16,674 nt of DNA. It comes from an uncultured Collinsella sp. GTDB taxonomy: Bacteria; Actinomycetota; Coriobacteriia; Coriobacteriales; Coriobacteriaceae. A model generated the notes under the pieces. It did not search any database and had not been told where the DNA came from. It was given only the letters and a program-made list of their open reading frames with translations. A program made the translations under genes and the position numbers. The stretch is from NCBI GenBank assembly GCA_900752275.1, contig CAADUS010000030.1:1-16674 (forward strand), read 5' to 3'. Each line of letters opens with the position of its first letter. Position 1 is the first letter of the stretch. Shown here piece by piece: positions 1 to 7,948 of this stretch.

Positions 1-3000
1 CGCAACGGCCTGCGCCCGGCTCGCTACTACGTGACGCGCGACGGCCGCTTTATGCTGGCGAGCGAGGTGGGCACCATCGAGGTGAGCCCCGAGAACATCC
101 TGACGAGCGGCTGTCTGGGGCCGGGTCAGATGCTCGAGGTCGACTTTGCCCGCGGGCGCGTCATCTACAACGACGAGCTGCGCGCCCGTTACGCCAAGGA
201 AAAGCCCTACCGTGATTGGATTGCCGAGGAGACGCTGACCGTCGACGCGCTCGATAGGCCCGCCGCGCCCGCGCCCGCCGAGGACGCCGAGGTGCCTGCC
301 ACCGTGCGCATGGCCAAGCTCGGCTACCACTGGGATGACGTCGACGAGGTCGTGCGTCCCATGGCCCAGCAGGGCAAGGCCCCGCTTGCCTCGATGGGCA
401 TCGATGCGCCGCTGGCCTGCCTGTCCAAGAAGACGCGCTCGTTCTTCGATTACTTCTATCAGCTGTTCGCCCAGGTCACGAATCCGCCGATTGATGCCCT
501 GCGCGAGCATATGGTCACCTCGACCACGCTCTACCTGGGCAACCACGGCAACCTGCTCGAGGACTCCCGTACGGCCTGCCAGCTGGTGCGCCTGGAGCGC
601 CCGCTGCTGAGCGAGGAGGAGTTCGACCGCATTTGCGCGATTGACCGTGTTGGCTTTAAGACCCGCCGGTTCCGTGCCGTGTACCGCCGCGATGCGGGTG
701 AGGGCGCGCTGCAGGCTGCGCTCAAGCAGCTTGCAGAGGACGTTGAGGCTGCGGTCCGCGACGGCGTGAACATCGTGGTATTGAGCGACCGCGCTGCCGC
801 AGGCGAGGTACCCGTACCGTCACTGCTCGCCGTGGGCTGCGTGCACAACCACCTGATCCGCGCCGGCGTGCGTACCTTTGCCGACATCGTGGTGGAGTGC
901 GGCGATGCCGTGTCCCCGCACGACTTTGCGGCGCTGGTGGGCTACTCCGCGAGCGGCATCTATCCGTACAACGCGCATGCGTGCATTCGCGACTTGGCGG
1001 CGCACGGCGATCTGGACGTGACAGCCGAGCAGGGCATCGCCAACTACAACAAGGCTGCGACCGCCGGCATCGTTTCCATCATGTCCAAGATGGGCATCTC
1101 CACGGTGCAGAGCTACCATTCGGCGCAGATCTTCGAGGCCGTGGGCTTTACGCCGGAGTTCGTCAATGCGTACTTCGCTGGCACGGTGAGCCGTGTGGGC
1201 GGTATGGGTGTCGAGGACGTTGAGCGCGAGCAAAACGAGCGCTACGACGCCGCGCTCGCTATCCTTAAGAGCCCGGCTCCCGATCAACTGCCCACGCTGG
1301 GCCTGACCAAGTGGCGCCCGCTTGGCGGCGAGGATCACCTCATCGATCCGCAGACTGTCTACTTGCTGCAGACCGCCTGCCGTGAGGACAGCTACGACAC
1401 CTTTAAGGAGTACAGCGCCCGCCTGCACCGCACCGGCCGTGCCGTGCGCCTGCGTGACCTGCTGGACTTTAATGCCAACGGTCGCACGCCGGTTTCGCTC
1501 GACGAGGTGGAGCCCGCGCTCAACATCGTCCGCCGCTTTAACACCGGCGCCATGTCGTACGGTTCCATCAGCAAAGAGGCACACGAGTGCATGGCCATCG
1601 CCATGAACCGCCTGCACGGTCGTTCCAACTCGGGCGAGGGCGGCGAGGATCCGCGTCGCGAGACCCCGCTGGCCAACGGTGACTCCAAGAATTCCGCCAT
1701 CAAGCAGGTGGCAAGCGCGCGCTTTGGCGTGACGAGCCGCTACCTGTGCAGCGCCTTTGAGATTCAGATCAAGATGGCCCAGGGCGCCAAACCCGGCGAG
1801 GGCGGACACCTGCCCGGCAAGAAGGTCTACCCCTGGATTGCCGAGGTCCGTCAGTCCACGCCCGGCATCGGCCTGATCTCGCCTCCGCCGCACCACGACA
1901 TCTACTCCATCGAGGACCTGGCGGAGCTTATCTTCGATCTTAAGAACGCCAACCCCGGCGCGCGCGTGTCGGTCAAGCTGGTCAGCGAGGCCGGCGTCGG
2001 CACCATCGCCACTGGTGTTGCCAAGGGCGCTGCCGACAAGATTTTGATCAGCGGCCACAACGGCGGCTCGGGTGCCGCTGCGCGCGACTCTATCTGGCAC
2101 GCGGGCCTGCCGCTGGAGCTCGGTCTTGCCGAGGCCCAGCAGACGCTGCTGCAAAACGGCCTGCGCTCGCGCGTAGTGCTCGAGGCCGACGGCAAGCTCA
2201 TGGACGGCACCGATGTTGCTGTCGCTTGCCTGTTGGGCGCCGAGGAGTTTGGCTTTGCTACCATGCCGCTCATCTCCATGGGCTGCCTCATGCAGCGTGA
2301 CTGCCAGCAGGATACCTGTCCGGCCGGCATCGCGACGCAAAACTGCCGCCTGCGTCACGGCTTCCGCGGTAAGCCCGAGCACGTTGAGCACTTTATGCTC
2401 TTTGTGGCCGAGCAGCTGCGCGAGATCATGGCGAGCCTGGGCTTCCGCACCATCGACGAGATGGTCGGCCATCCCGAGTGCTTGCGTCAGATCGAGGTCC
2501 CGGGCAACCGCAAGGCAAACCTGCTCGATCTGTCGCCCGTGCTGGCGAGCGCGACCTGCGAGTTCGGTGCCCATATCCCGGGTGCCGACGGTCGCCACTT
2601 CCTGCCGCAGATGGCCGCGGACAGCGAGCTCGACAAGACGCTCGACTCCACGTTGTTTGTGCCCTATACGGCCGATGCCCGTGCACACCTGCGTCCGATT
2701 CGCTTCCGCGCCGATATCGCCAACGTCAACCGCTGCGTGGGCACCATCTTGGGCAACGCGGTGACCAAGGCGCATCCCGAGGGCCTGCCCGCCGGCTCCA
2801 TCACCGTCGATTGCGATGGTTCGGCCGGTCAGAGCTTTGGTGCCTTCCTGCCGCGCGGCATTACGCTCAACGTGTGCGGCGACGCCAACGATTACTTTGG
2901 CAAGGGCCTTTCGGGCGGCGAGGTGTCGGTGCGCCCCAATCCGCATGCGACCTACAAGTTCGACGAGAACATCATCGTGGGCAACGTTGCGTTCTTTGGT

Positions 3001-3576
3001 GCTACGAGCGGCCGCGGCTTCATTAACGGTCTTGCCGGCCAGCGTTTTGCCGTGCGTAACTCCGGTGCCACCGTGGTGGTCGAGGGCTGCGGCAATCATG
3101 GCTGCGAGTACATGACGGGCGGTCTGGCGCTCATCCTGGGCGAGGTCGGGCAGAACTTTGCCGCCGGTATGACGGGCGGCGCGGCCTATGTCTTTGACCA
3201 ATACGGCACGCTCGACGCCCGCGTGAACCATGAGAGCGTGGAGCTCAAGGCCCCGACGGCCGACGAGCTGGCGCAGATTCGTGCGCTCATCCAAGAGCAC
3301 GTGGACGCGACGCAGAGCCCGCGCGGCATTAAGCTGCTCTACAGCTTTGAGACGATGAGCAAGCACTTTGTGAAGGCCATTCCGACTGAGTACGAACGCG
3401 TGCTGGCGATTGTCGCTGCGGCCGAGCCCGTGGGCAAGACGCATGCGCAGGCTGAGGAGCTGGCGTTTGACATTGTGACCGGTCGCGCGAGCGCCGCGGA
3501 TGTCGCTCGCTTCGATGTCACGGGCGCTGCGTCCGTGGCTGCCAGCTCTGTTGCTTCGAACAAGAAGGAGGCGTAA
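1..3576 (+). CDS. gltB: Glutamate synthase (NADPH) large subunit, 5'-truncated by window edge
   Basis: Large subunit of bacterial glutamate synthase (GOGAT). It uses glutamine-derived ammonia and 2-oxoglutarate to make glutamate on an FMN centre in the cytoplasm. The reading frame is open from base 1, where RNGLRPARYY is the end of the N-terminal glutaminase domain. The catalytic N-terminal Cys and roughly 300 residues therefore lie upstream of the window; full proteins are about 1,500 residues and 1,191 are visible here. The central and FMN-binding synthase domains cover about 1480-2540, with GEGGEDPRRE and PGEGGHLPGKKV visible. The 3Fe-4S cysteines C-x5-C-x4-C have codons at 2284, 2302 and 2317. 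The C-terminal beta-helix domain follows (about 2740-3330, with the repeated GG motifs). The stop is TAA at 3574, five bases before gltD. The ATG at 55 and other internal starts are not real starts. Confidence 0.96.
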   Translation, partial: RNGLRPARYYVTRDGRFMLASEVGTIEVSPENILTSGCLGPGQMLEVDFARGRVIYNDELRARYAKEKPYRDWIAEETLTVDALDRPAAPAPAEDAEVPATVRMAKLGYHWDDVDEVVRPMAQQGKAPLASMGIDAPLACLSKKTRSFFDYFYQLFAQVTNPPIDALREHMVTSTTLYLGNHGNLLEDSRTACQLVRLERPLLSEEEFDRICAIDRVGFKTRRFRAVYRRDAGEGALQAALKQLAEDVEAAVRDGVNIVVLSDRAAAGEVPVPSLLAVGCVHNHLIRAGVRTFADIVVECGDAVSPHDFAALVGYSASGIYPYNAHACIRDLAAHGDLDVTAEQGIANYNKAATAGIVSIMSKMGISTVQSYHSAQIFEAVGFTPEFVNAYFAGTVSRVGGMGVEDVEREQNERYDAALAILKSPAPDQLPTLGLTKWRPLGGEDHLIDPQTVYLLQTACREDSYDTFKEYSARLHRTGRAVRLRDLLDFNANGRTPVSLDEVEPALNIVRRFNTGAMSYGSISKEAHECMAIAMNRLHGRSNSGEGGEDPRRETPLANGDSKNSAIKQVASARFGVTSRYLCSAFEIQIKMAQGAKPGEGGHLPGKKVYPWIAEVRQSTPGIGLISPPPHHDIYSIEDLAELIFDLKNANPGARVSVKLVSEAGVGTIATGVAKGAADKILISGHNGGSGAAARDSIWHAGLPLELGLAEAQQTLLQNGLRSRVVLEADGKLMDGTDVAVACLLGAEEFGFATMPLISMGCLMQRDCQQDTCPAGIATQNCRLRHGFRGKPEHVEHFMLFVAEQLREIMASLGFRTIDEMVGHPECLRQIEVPGNRKANLLDLSPVLASATCEFGAHIPGADGRHFLPQMAADSELDKTLDSTLFVPYTADARAHLRPIRFRADIANVNRCVGTILGNAVTKAHPEGLPAGSITVDCDGSAGQSFGAFLPRGITLNVCGDANDYFGKGLSGGEVSVRPNPHATYKFDENIIVGNVAFFGATSGRGFINGLAGQRFAVRNSGATVVVEGCGNHGCEYMTGGLALILGEVGQNFAAGMTGGAAYVFDQYGTLDARVNHESVELKAPTADELAQIRALIQEHVDATQSPRGIKLLYSFETMSKHFVKAIPTEYERVLAIVAAAEPVGKTHAQAEELAFDIVTGRASAADVARFDVTGAASVAASSVASNKKEA

Positions 3577-3581
3577 GTGCC

Positions 3582-5063
3582 ATGGGCAAGCCCGGTGCTT
3601 TTCTTGATATCGATCGCGTGACCCACGAGCTGCGCCCTGTGGAGGAGCGTAGCCGCGATTTCGATCCGCTGTACGTGGAGCTCGACGACGATGCGCGCCG
3701 CGCCCAGGCGAGCCGCTGCATGATGTGCGGTGTGGCGTTTTGCCAGATGGGCGCGAGCTTTGGCAAGGCACGCCCGAGCGGCTGCCCGCTGCATAACCTG
3801 ATTCCTGAGTGGAACGAGCTGGTGTATCGCGGTCGTTGGGACGAGGCTGCCGAGCGCTTGTCGCTCACCTCGCCCATGCCCGAGTTTACGAGCCGTGTGT
3901 GCCCGGCGCTGTGCGAGGCCGCATGCAACCTGGGTTCGGTCGACGGCAAGCCCACGACGATTCACGATAACGAGCGCGCGATCAGCGACCATGAGTGGGC
4001 AAATGGCGGTCCGCGTCGCTTTGAGCCGGCAGGGGAGGGCGCACCCTCGGTTGCCGTGGTGGGCTCCGGTCCTGCTGGTCTGGTGGCAGCATGGGAGCTT
4101 GCGCGTCGTGGCGCCCGCGTGACGGTGTTTGAGCGCGACGACCGTCCGGGCGGTCTGCTCATGTACGGCATTCCCAATATGAAGCTCGAGAAGTCCGTGG
4201 TCGAGCGTCGCGTGGCGCTCATGCGCGAGCTGGGCATTGTGTTTGAGCTGGGTGCTGACGTTACGAATCCTGCGGTGGCGGCCAAGCTCAATGGCTTTGA
4301 CGCCGTTGTGGTGGCTGCCGGCGCTCGTGCGCCCCGCGGTCTTTCGGCTACGAACGTGGATGCCCCGGGCGTGGTGTATGCCGTGGACTACCTGACGGCT
4401 TCGACCGTCTCGGTGCTCGATGGTGGTGAGCTCGCGGTGAACGCGCACGGCTTGGACGTTGTGGTCATTGGCGGCGGCGATACCGGCAACGACTGCGTGG
4501 GTACCGCGGTGCGCCAGGGTGCGCGCAGCGTGCGCCAGTTTGAGTTTTTGCCGGCTGCGCCCGATAAGCGCGCGGCGAGCAACCCCTGGCCGCAGTGGCC
4601 CAACATTAAGAAGACCGACTACGGCCAGCAGGAGGCTATTGCTGCGATGGGCGGCGAGATGCGTGCCTGGGGCGTGGATACGCTTGAGGTGCTGCTGGAC
4701 AAGAAGGGCGCGGCCGCGGGCCTGCGCGTGGTCGACCTGGATTGGTCGGTCGGCAAGCCCGAACGCATTGCGGGCTCCGAGCGCGAAGTGCCGGCGCAGC
4801 TGGTGCTCATCGCCTGCGGCTTTACGGGTCCGGAGCACAGCGTGTTCGAAGCCGTCGGCGTGCCCGCTGCCACGGCGGGCCGCCCGCTGCCCGTGATGGC
4901 CTCCGAAGGCTCGCACCTTGCGGCCCGCGTGGATGGTGTTGCTGCGGATGCCGCGCCGGTGTATGTGGCCGGTGATGCCCGCAACGGCAGCTCGCTCGTG
5001 GTGAGCGCCATGGCCGATGCCCTCGCCTGCGCTGCCGAGGTCGCCGAGGACTTGAGGCTGTAA
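3582..5063 (+). CDS. gltD: Glutamate synthase (NADPH) small subunit
   Basis: Beta subunit of glutamate synthase. It oxidises NADPH on FAD and passes electrons through 4Fe-4S clusters to GltB. The 493 residues match the usual length. The N-terminal cluster domain has Cys46, 49, 54 and 68, then Cys107, 111 and 115 in the CPALCEAAC segment. The FAD-binding GSGPAG is at 161-166, the NADPH-binding GGGDTG at 297-302, and the closing flavin motif AGDARNGSSLVVSAM is near 463-477. The start ATG is preceded by AAGGAGG at 3565-3571, inside the last codons of gltB, so the two genes are almost certainly co-transcribed and translationally linked. A strong terminator follows within 15 bases of the stop. A paralogous GltD-like module occurs in the gene at 14793. 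Confidence 0.96.
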   Translation: MGKPGAFLDIDRVTHELRPVEERSRDFDPLYVELDDDARRAQASRCMMCGVAFCQMGASFGKARPSGCPLHNLIPEWNELVYRGRWDEAAERLSLTSPMPEFTSRVCPALCEAACNLGSVDGKPTTIHDNERAISDHEWANGGPRRFEPAGEGAPSVAVVGSGPAGLVAAWELARRGARVTVFERDDRPGGLLMYGIPNMKLEKSVVERRVALMRELGIVFELGADVTNPAVAAKLNGFDAVVVAAGARAPRGLSATNVDAPGVVYAVDYLTASTVSVLDGGELAVNAHGLDVVVIGGGDTGNDCVGTAVRQGARSVRQFEFLPAAPDKRAASNPWPQWPNIKKTDYGQQEAIAAMGGEMRAWGVDTLEVLLDKKGAAAGLRVVDLDWSVGKPERIAGSEREVPAQLVLIACGFTGPEHSVFEAVGVPAATAGRPLPVMASEGSHLAARVDGVAADAAPVYVAGDARNGSSLVVSAMADALACAAEVAEDLRL

Positions 5064-5076
5064 GGTAGTCATTCAG

Positions 5077-5116
5077 GCGCGTCCCCAACGACTAGTCATT
5101 GGGGACGCGCTTTTTT
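5077..5116 (+). terminator. Rho-independent terminator of gltBD
   Basis: Two perfectly complementary 12-base arms, GCGCGTCCCCAA at 5077-5088 and TTGGGGACGCGC at 5099-5110, enclose a 10-base loop and are followed directly by six T. It begins 13 bases after the gltD stop. The arms contain a GTCCCC/GGGGAC palindrome that also belongs to a short local repeat (see the next entry). Confidence 0.93.
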
Positions 5117-5133
5117 GTCTAGTCGTCGGGGAC
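5090..5133. repeat. 17-nt direct repeat derived from the gltD terminator palindrome
   Basis: GACTAGTCATTGGGGAC at 5090-5106 is the right half of the terminator hairpin. It is repeated as GTCTAGTCGTCGGGGAC at 5117-5133 with 14 of 17 bases identical, directly after the T tract. The second copy lacks a matching GTCCCC left arm nearby. It therefore looks like a half-element left by duplication, or the edge of a dispersed palindromic repeat. Confidence 0.6.
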
Positions 5134-5405
5134 ACTCTTAACGTCTGACTGCTCATTTGCTGACGTGCGGGTTCGCGGCGCCTTGCTGTTTTCGTGATGG
5201 CTGCGGCTGGCAAGCTCAAAATCTCTGTTTATTTGTCTATGTTTAACTGGGGTTTTGCTTCGGTATAACGTATCGGTCAAGCGTTCTGTCAAGTGCTTGG
5301 TCAGCATCTGGTTTGCAGCCTTATGCCCATTTCGTCCGCGCTGGCGGCGACCACCGGCCCTCCCCGTAAGCTCAAATTGAGGTTCATCAGTTTGAGGAGG
5401 ATGCC
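5134..5405. other. Intergenic region upstream of the 235-residue protein
   Basis: About 270 bases without a convincing gene; the frames that open here are short or antisense. The composition is more AT-rich than the flanking genes, as expected for a promoter region. It ends in a strong ribosome site, GAGGAGG at 5394-5400, five bases before the ATG at 5406. I see no riboswitch-like fold or tRNA. Confidence 0.5.
5242..5269 (+). promoter_or_regulatory. Weak candidate promoter for the gene at 5406
   Basis: TATAAC at 5264-5269 is a good -10 match. TTTAAC at 5242-5247, 16 bases upstream, is only a partial -35. It would give a leader of about 130 bases before the ATG at 5406. It rests on pattern matching alone. 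Confidence 0.3.
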
Positions 5406-6113
5406 ATGGCTGATCATGTTTTGGACCGGGGACGTCTGGCCGAGGCCGTCGGCAACGATATTGCCGACATGGCTCACTTTTGGATGCTGCGGAAGTTCCA
5501 ATTCCTGGAGCCGGCACGCGAGCAGTTCGAGATTATCGTCGATCCATGGCTCAGCTATTGCGAGGAGCCCTCGCAAAACGAAATCATGGCCTATAACATG
5601 GCATTTACCGATTGGCTGCTGTTCGAGCGTCCCTATTACCATGACAAGACGCTGCTGGAGCTGTATGTGGACGAGCCGCCGACGTCGCTTTCGCCTGCTT
5701 CGCTCAGACGGCTCGAACAGGTGCGCGACACGCAGTATTTCTCGCGCTTTGGCATTTTGGACAAGGATCCTGTGACTGGTATGGTCGCGCTGCGCGACAC
5801 GCGCACCGACCGTCGTTTTGATGTCTACGACCCACATATCGTGCAAAAAGAGCACTGGCGCGATGGTGCGATTGCGGTGCGTCTCGCGTGCGTTGACGAT
5901 ATTTTGCTGACGGCGGGGCAGCTCTACCTCTACGACATTGCGCACCTGAGCGATACGGCGGTCGACGGGCCCGGCGCCGTTCATCCGGAAGACCTGGAAG
6001 ATGGCTTCGATACCTCGTGTATCAGCTTCTTTCTGAGGCTGGTCCGCGACGTCATGGGTGCCCGGGGACGGTATGTGAAGTCGCTCAACATCTACGAACA
6101 GGAATGGGAGTAG
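5406..6113 (+). CDS. Conserved-looking hypothetical protein, 235 residues
   Basis: I do not recognise a named family. The protein is soluble, acidic, and has no signal peptide or membrane segment. The N-terminal half is helical with aromatic-rich stretches (MAHFWMLRKF at 22-31, FTDWLLFERPYYHD around 67-80). The C-terminal half looks like a small beta barrel: LRDTRTDRRFDVYDP, then a DGAIAVRLACVDD strand pair and LYLYD. This order (a helical FxxWxLFE segment, then a short barrel with a VYDP element) resembles the region found next to SEC-C zinc motifs in some Firmicute and actinobacterial proteins. No Cys/His zinc motif is present here, so the comparison is only a hint. The start is fixed by GAGGAGG five bases upstream; the alternative ATG at 5401 is out of frame. 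It is flanked by its own gap on both sides, so it is probably transcribed alone. Confidence 0.8.
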   Translation: MADHVLDRGRLAEAVGNDIADMAHFWMLRKFQFLEPAREQFEIIVDPWLSYCEEPSQNEIMAYNMAFTDWLLFERPYYHDKTLLELYVDEPPTSLSPASLRRLEQVRDTQYFSRFGILDKDPVTGMVALRDTRTDRRFDVYDPHIVQKEHWRDGAIAVRLACVDDILLTAGQLYLYDIAHLSDTAVDGPGAVHPEDLEDGFDTSCISFFLRLVRDVMGARGRYVKSLNIYEQEWE

Positions 6114-6149
6114 GGTTGGGCTGTCGCAGCGCCGCCGCCTGTCTATTTG

Positions 6150-6285
6150 TCTCGGTCTGTAACGTCTAGAGACCGTTTGGACCCGTAGTTGTTACAGATC
6201 GAGATGAACAGGTGCAGACTCGACTGAATGTCTCGATCTGTAACAACAAGGGGCCGTTTGGCCATCTACCTGTTACAGATCAAGA
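6150..6285. repeat. Tandem pair of 55-nt hairpin repeats (units C1 and C2)
   Basis: Unit C1 (6150-6204) has arms TCTCGGTCTGTAAC (6150-6163) and GTTACAGATCGAGA (6191-6204). Unit C2 (6231-6285) has arms TCTCGATCTGTAAC (6231-6244) and GTTACAGATCAAGA (6272-6285). Each unit has 14-base arms around a loop of exactly 27 bases, and a 26-base linker separates the units. Both loops hold CGTTTGG at the same position. The same geometry recurs at 11719-11853. The pair lies between the hypothetical gene and the amidohydrolase gene and looks like a REP/BIME-type element. Confidence 0.85.
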
Positions 6286-6437
6286 CGTTTTGCTGGAACG
6301 ACCGAAGCATCGCTGCGCTGGTCTGTTTATCCTCACGTCCTTCTCTTCCTCCCGTTAGCCGATATGTCCGCAGTAACCCTGTCGCGCTGGGCGATAATGG
6401 ACAAATGTTCATGTTAATCGTGAGGGAGGAGCTCGAT
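6286..6437. promoter_or_regulatory. Upstream region of the amidohydrolase gene
   Basis: About 150 bases between the hairpin pair and the start at 6438. It should contain the amidohydrolase promoter. GATAAT at 6393-6398 is a possible -10, but I find no acceptable -35 at the normal distance. The ribosome site GGGAGGAG lies at 6424-6431, just upstream of the ATG. The frame is open across the whole region, so some gene callers may extend the protein upstream to 6228, through the hairpin repeat, in error. Confidence 0.35.
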
Positions 6438-7808
6438 ATGGCGTCTGCCGATCGTCCCACGTTGTTTATCAATGCGACCGTCCTGGATGGTTCGGAGCAT
6501 ATGGAGCCGCAGCCCGATATGGCCGTGGCCGTTGAGCGCGGTGTCATCACCTGGATGGGACCGAGCGCCGTGGCCCAAGCTCCGGCGGGTGCCGAGGTCA
6601 TCGACCTGGCAGGTGCGTATCTCATGCCGGGTCTCATCAATATGCACGTGCATCTGTGCGGTTCGGGCAAACCGGTCTCGGCGGGAGATGCCGGCGCGCT
6701 GATGAAGAAGCTCGACAATCCCGTGGGCCGCGCCATCGTGCGCCATATCCTCAAGGGCAGCGCTCAGCAGCAGCTGGCAAGCGGCGTGACCACGGTGCGC
6801 GGTGCAGGCGACCCGCTGTTTGCCGACATCGCCGTGCGCGATGCCATCGATGCCGGTAAGTATCAGGGTCCGCGTCTGGTGGCACCGGGTACGGGCGTCA
6901 CGGTGCCGGATGGCCACGGCGCGGGCTTGTTCGCCCAGGTTGCCAGCAGTCCTGCCGAGGCCGCCGAACAGGTGCGCGATCTGTATGCGCGCGGTGCCGA
7001 TGTCATCAAGTTGTTCGTGACGGGTGGCGTGTTCGATGCGACCGAAGTAGGCGAGCCAGGCGTGCTGCGCATGCCGGTCGAGGTTGCCGCTGCGGCATGC
7101 AAGGCGGCGCACGAGGTTGGCCTTCCGGTCATGGCTCATGTCGAGAGCACCGAGGGTGTGAAGGCTGCGCTTGAGGCCGGCGTTGACACGATTGAGCACG
7201 GCGCTCCGATGACCCCCGAGATCCTGGAGCTGTACCGCGGCGCTGCGGGAACACAGCTCGAGGGACGCGCGCCAAGCGCGACCTGCACGATCAGCCCCGC
7301 ACTGCCGTTTGTGTTGCTCGATCCGGAAAAGACCCATTCGACCGATACGCAGAAGAAGAACGGTGACATCGTGTGCTCGGGCATTATCGAGAGCGCTCGT
7401 GCGGCGCTGGAAGCCGGTGTCAAGGTAGGCCTGGGCACGGACTCGAGCTGCCCGTTCGTGACGCAGTACGACATGTGGCGCGAGGTGGCCTATTTTGCCA
7501 AGTACGTGGGCGTGAGCAATGCCTTTGCACTGCACACGGCCACGCAGGTCAATGCTGAGCTGCTGGGTCTGGGCGGTGAGACCGGTACGATCGAGTGCGG
7601 CAAGGCCGCCGATATCCTGGTGACGCGCGAGAACCCGCTCGATGACCTGTGCGCTCTGCGTGAGCCGATGCATGTGATGTGCCGCGGTGACTTGGTGCGC
7701 AAGCTCAAGGTCAAGCGTATCCCCGAGGTTGACGCGGAGCTCGATGCGATTATGGACATGCCGGCAGAAGCCCTGGCAGAGGAGCTCGCTCGCGACGGCG
7801 TAGCGTAA
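6438..7808 (+). CDS. Metal-dependent amidohydrolase (imidazolonepropionase/prolidase-like)
   Basis: A 456-residue enzyme of the amidohydrolase superfamily, expected to hydrolyse a C-N bond of a small cytoplasmic substrate. The superfamily metal ligands are all visible: HxH at His70 and His72 (INMHVHLCG), a candidate carboxylated Lys191 (DVIKLFVTGG), His234 (VMAHVES), His254 (TIEHGAP) and Asp335 (LGTDSS). The N- and C-terminal stretches form the usual small beta sandwich (FINATVLDG; GKAADILVTRENPL). The lysine-containing pattern and the IEHGAPM motif resemble the subgroup that includes prolidase-like and Arg/Lys-carboxypeptidase enzymes and imidazolonepropionase relatives. The substrate cannot be decided from sequence. 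ATG 6438 is chosen because GGGAGG lies just upstream; extension to 6228 would run through a repeat. No hut genes adjoin it, which argues against histidine breakdown. Confidence 0.9.
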   Translation: MASADRPTLFINATVLDGSEHMEPQPDMAVAVERGVITWMGPSAVAQAPAGAEVIDLAGAYLMPGLINMHVHLCGSGKPVSAGDAGALMKKLDNPVGRAIVRHILKGSAQQQLASGVTTVRGAGDPLFADIAVRDAIDAGKYQGPRLVAPGTGVTVPDGHGAGLFAQVASSPAEAAEQVRDLYARGADVIKLFVTGGVFDATEVGEPGVLRMPVEVAAAACKAAHEVGLPVMAHVESTEGVKAALEAGVDTIEHGAPMTPEILELYRGAAGTQLEGRAPSATCTISPALPFVLLDPEKTHSTDTQKKNGDIVCSGIIESARAALEAGVKVGLGTDSSCPFVTQYDMWREVAYFAKYVGVSNAFALHTATQVNAELLGLGGETGTIECGKAADILVTRENPLDDLCALREPMHVMCRGDLVRKLKVKRIPEVDAELDAIMDMPAEALAEELARDGVA

Positions 7809-7849
7809 GCGCTGGTGCGACGGCTTCATCGAATGATGTCGACCCATGC

Positions 7850-7887
7850 AAAAAGCCGAGGTCTCAACACGAGGCCTCGGCTTTTTT
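7850..7887. terminator. Bidirectional terminator between converging genes
   Basis: GCCGAGG (7855-7861) pairs with CCTCGGC (7875-7881). The stem continues inward through a T-G wobble and CTC/GAG to a five-base loop (7866-7870). Five A precede it and six T follow it, so it has a T tract on either strand. It sits 41 bases after the amidohydrolase stop and 61 bases after the stop of the minus-strand zinc-ribbon gene, and can serve both. Confidence 0.9.
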
Positions 7888-7948
7888 ATCGACAAATATG
7901 TAAGATGCAGGACAAACACTTCTGATGCATTTGTCCCATGTGCGGGCG

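Noticed and set aside
820..3771. 983-residue open frame on the minus strand opposite gltB
   Set aside because: It is antisense to a clear gltB in GC-rich DNA, where long antisense frames are common. It has low-complexity His/Arg/Ala/Gly composition and no recognisable domain.
6150..6285. Rho-independent terminators for the hypothetical gene
   Set aside because: The hairpins have long 27-base loops and no T tract after either arm.
6228..6437. 70-residue N-terminal extension of the amidohydrolase
   Set aside because: It would translate a hairpin repeat and lacks a ribosome site. The ATG at 6438 has one and gives the normal family N-terminus.
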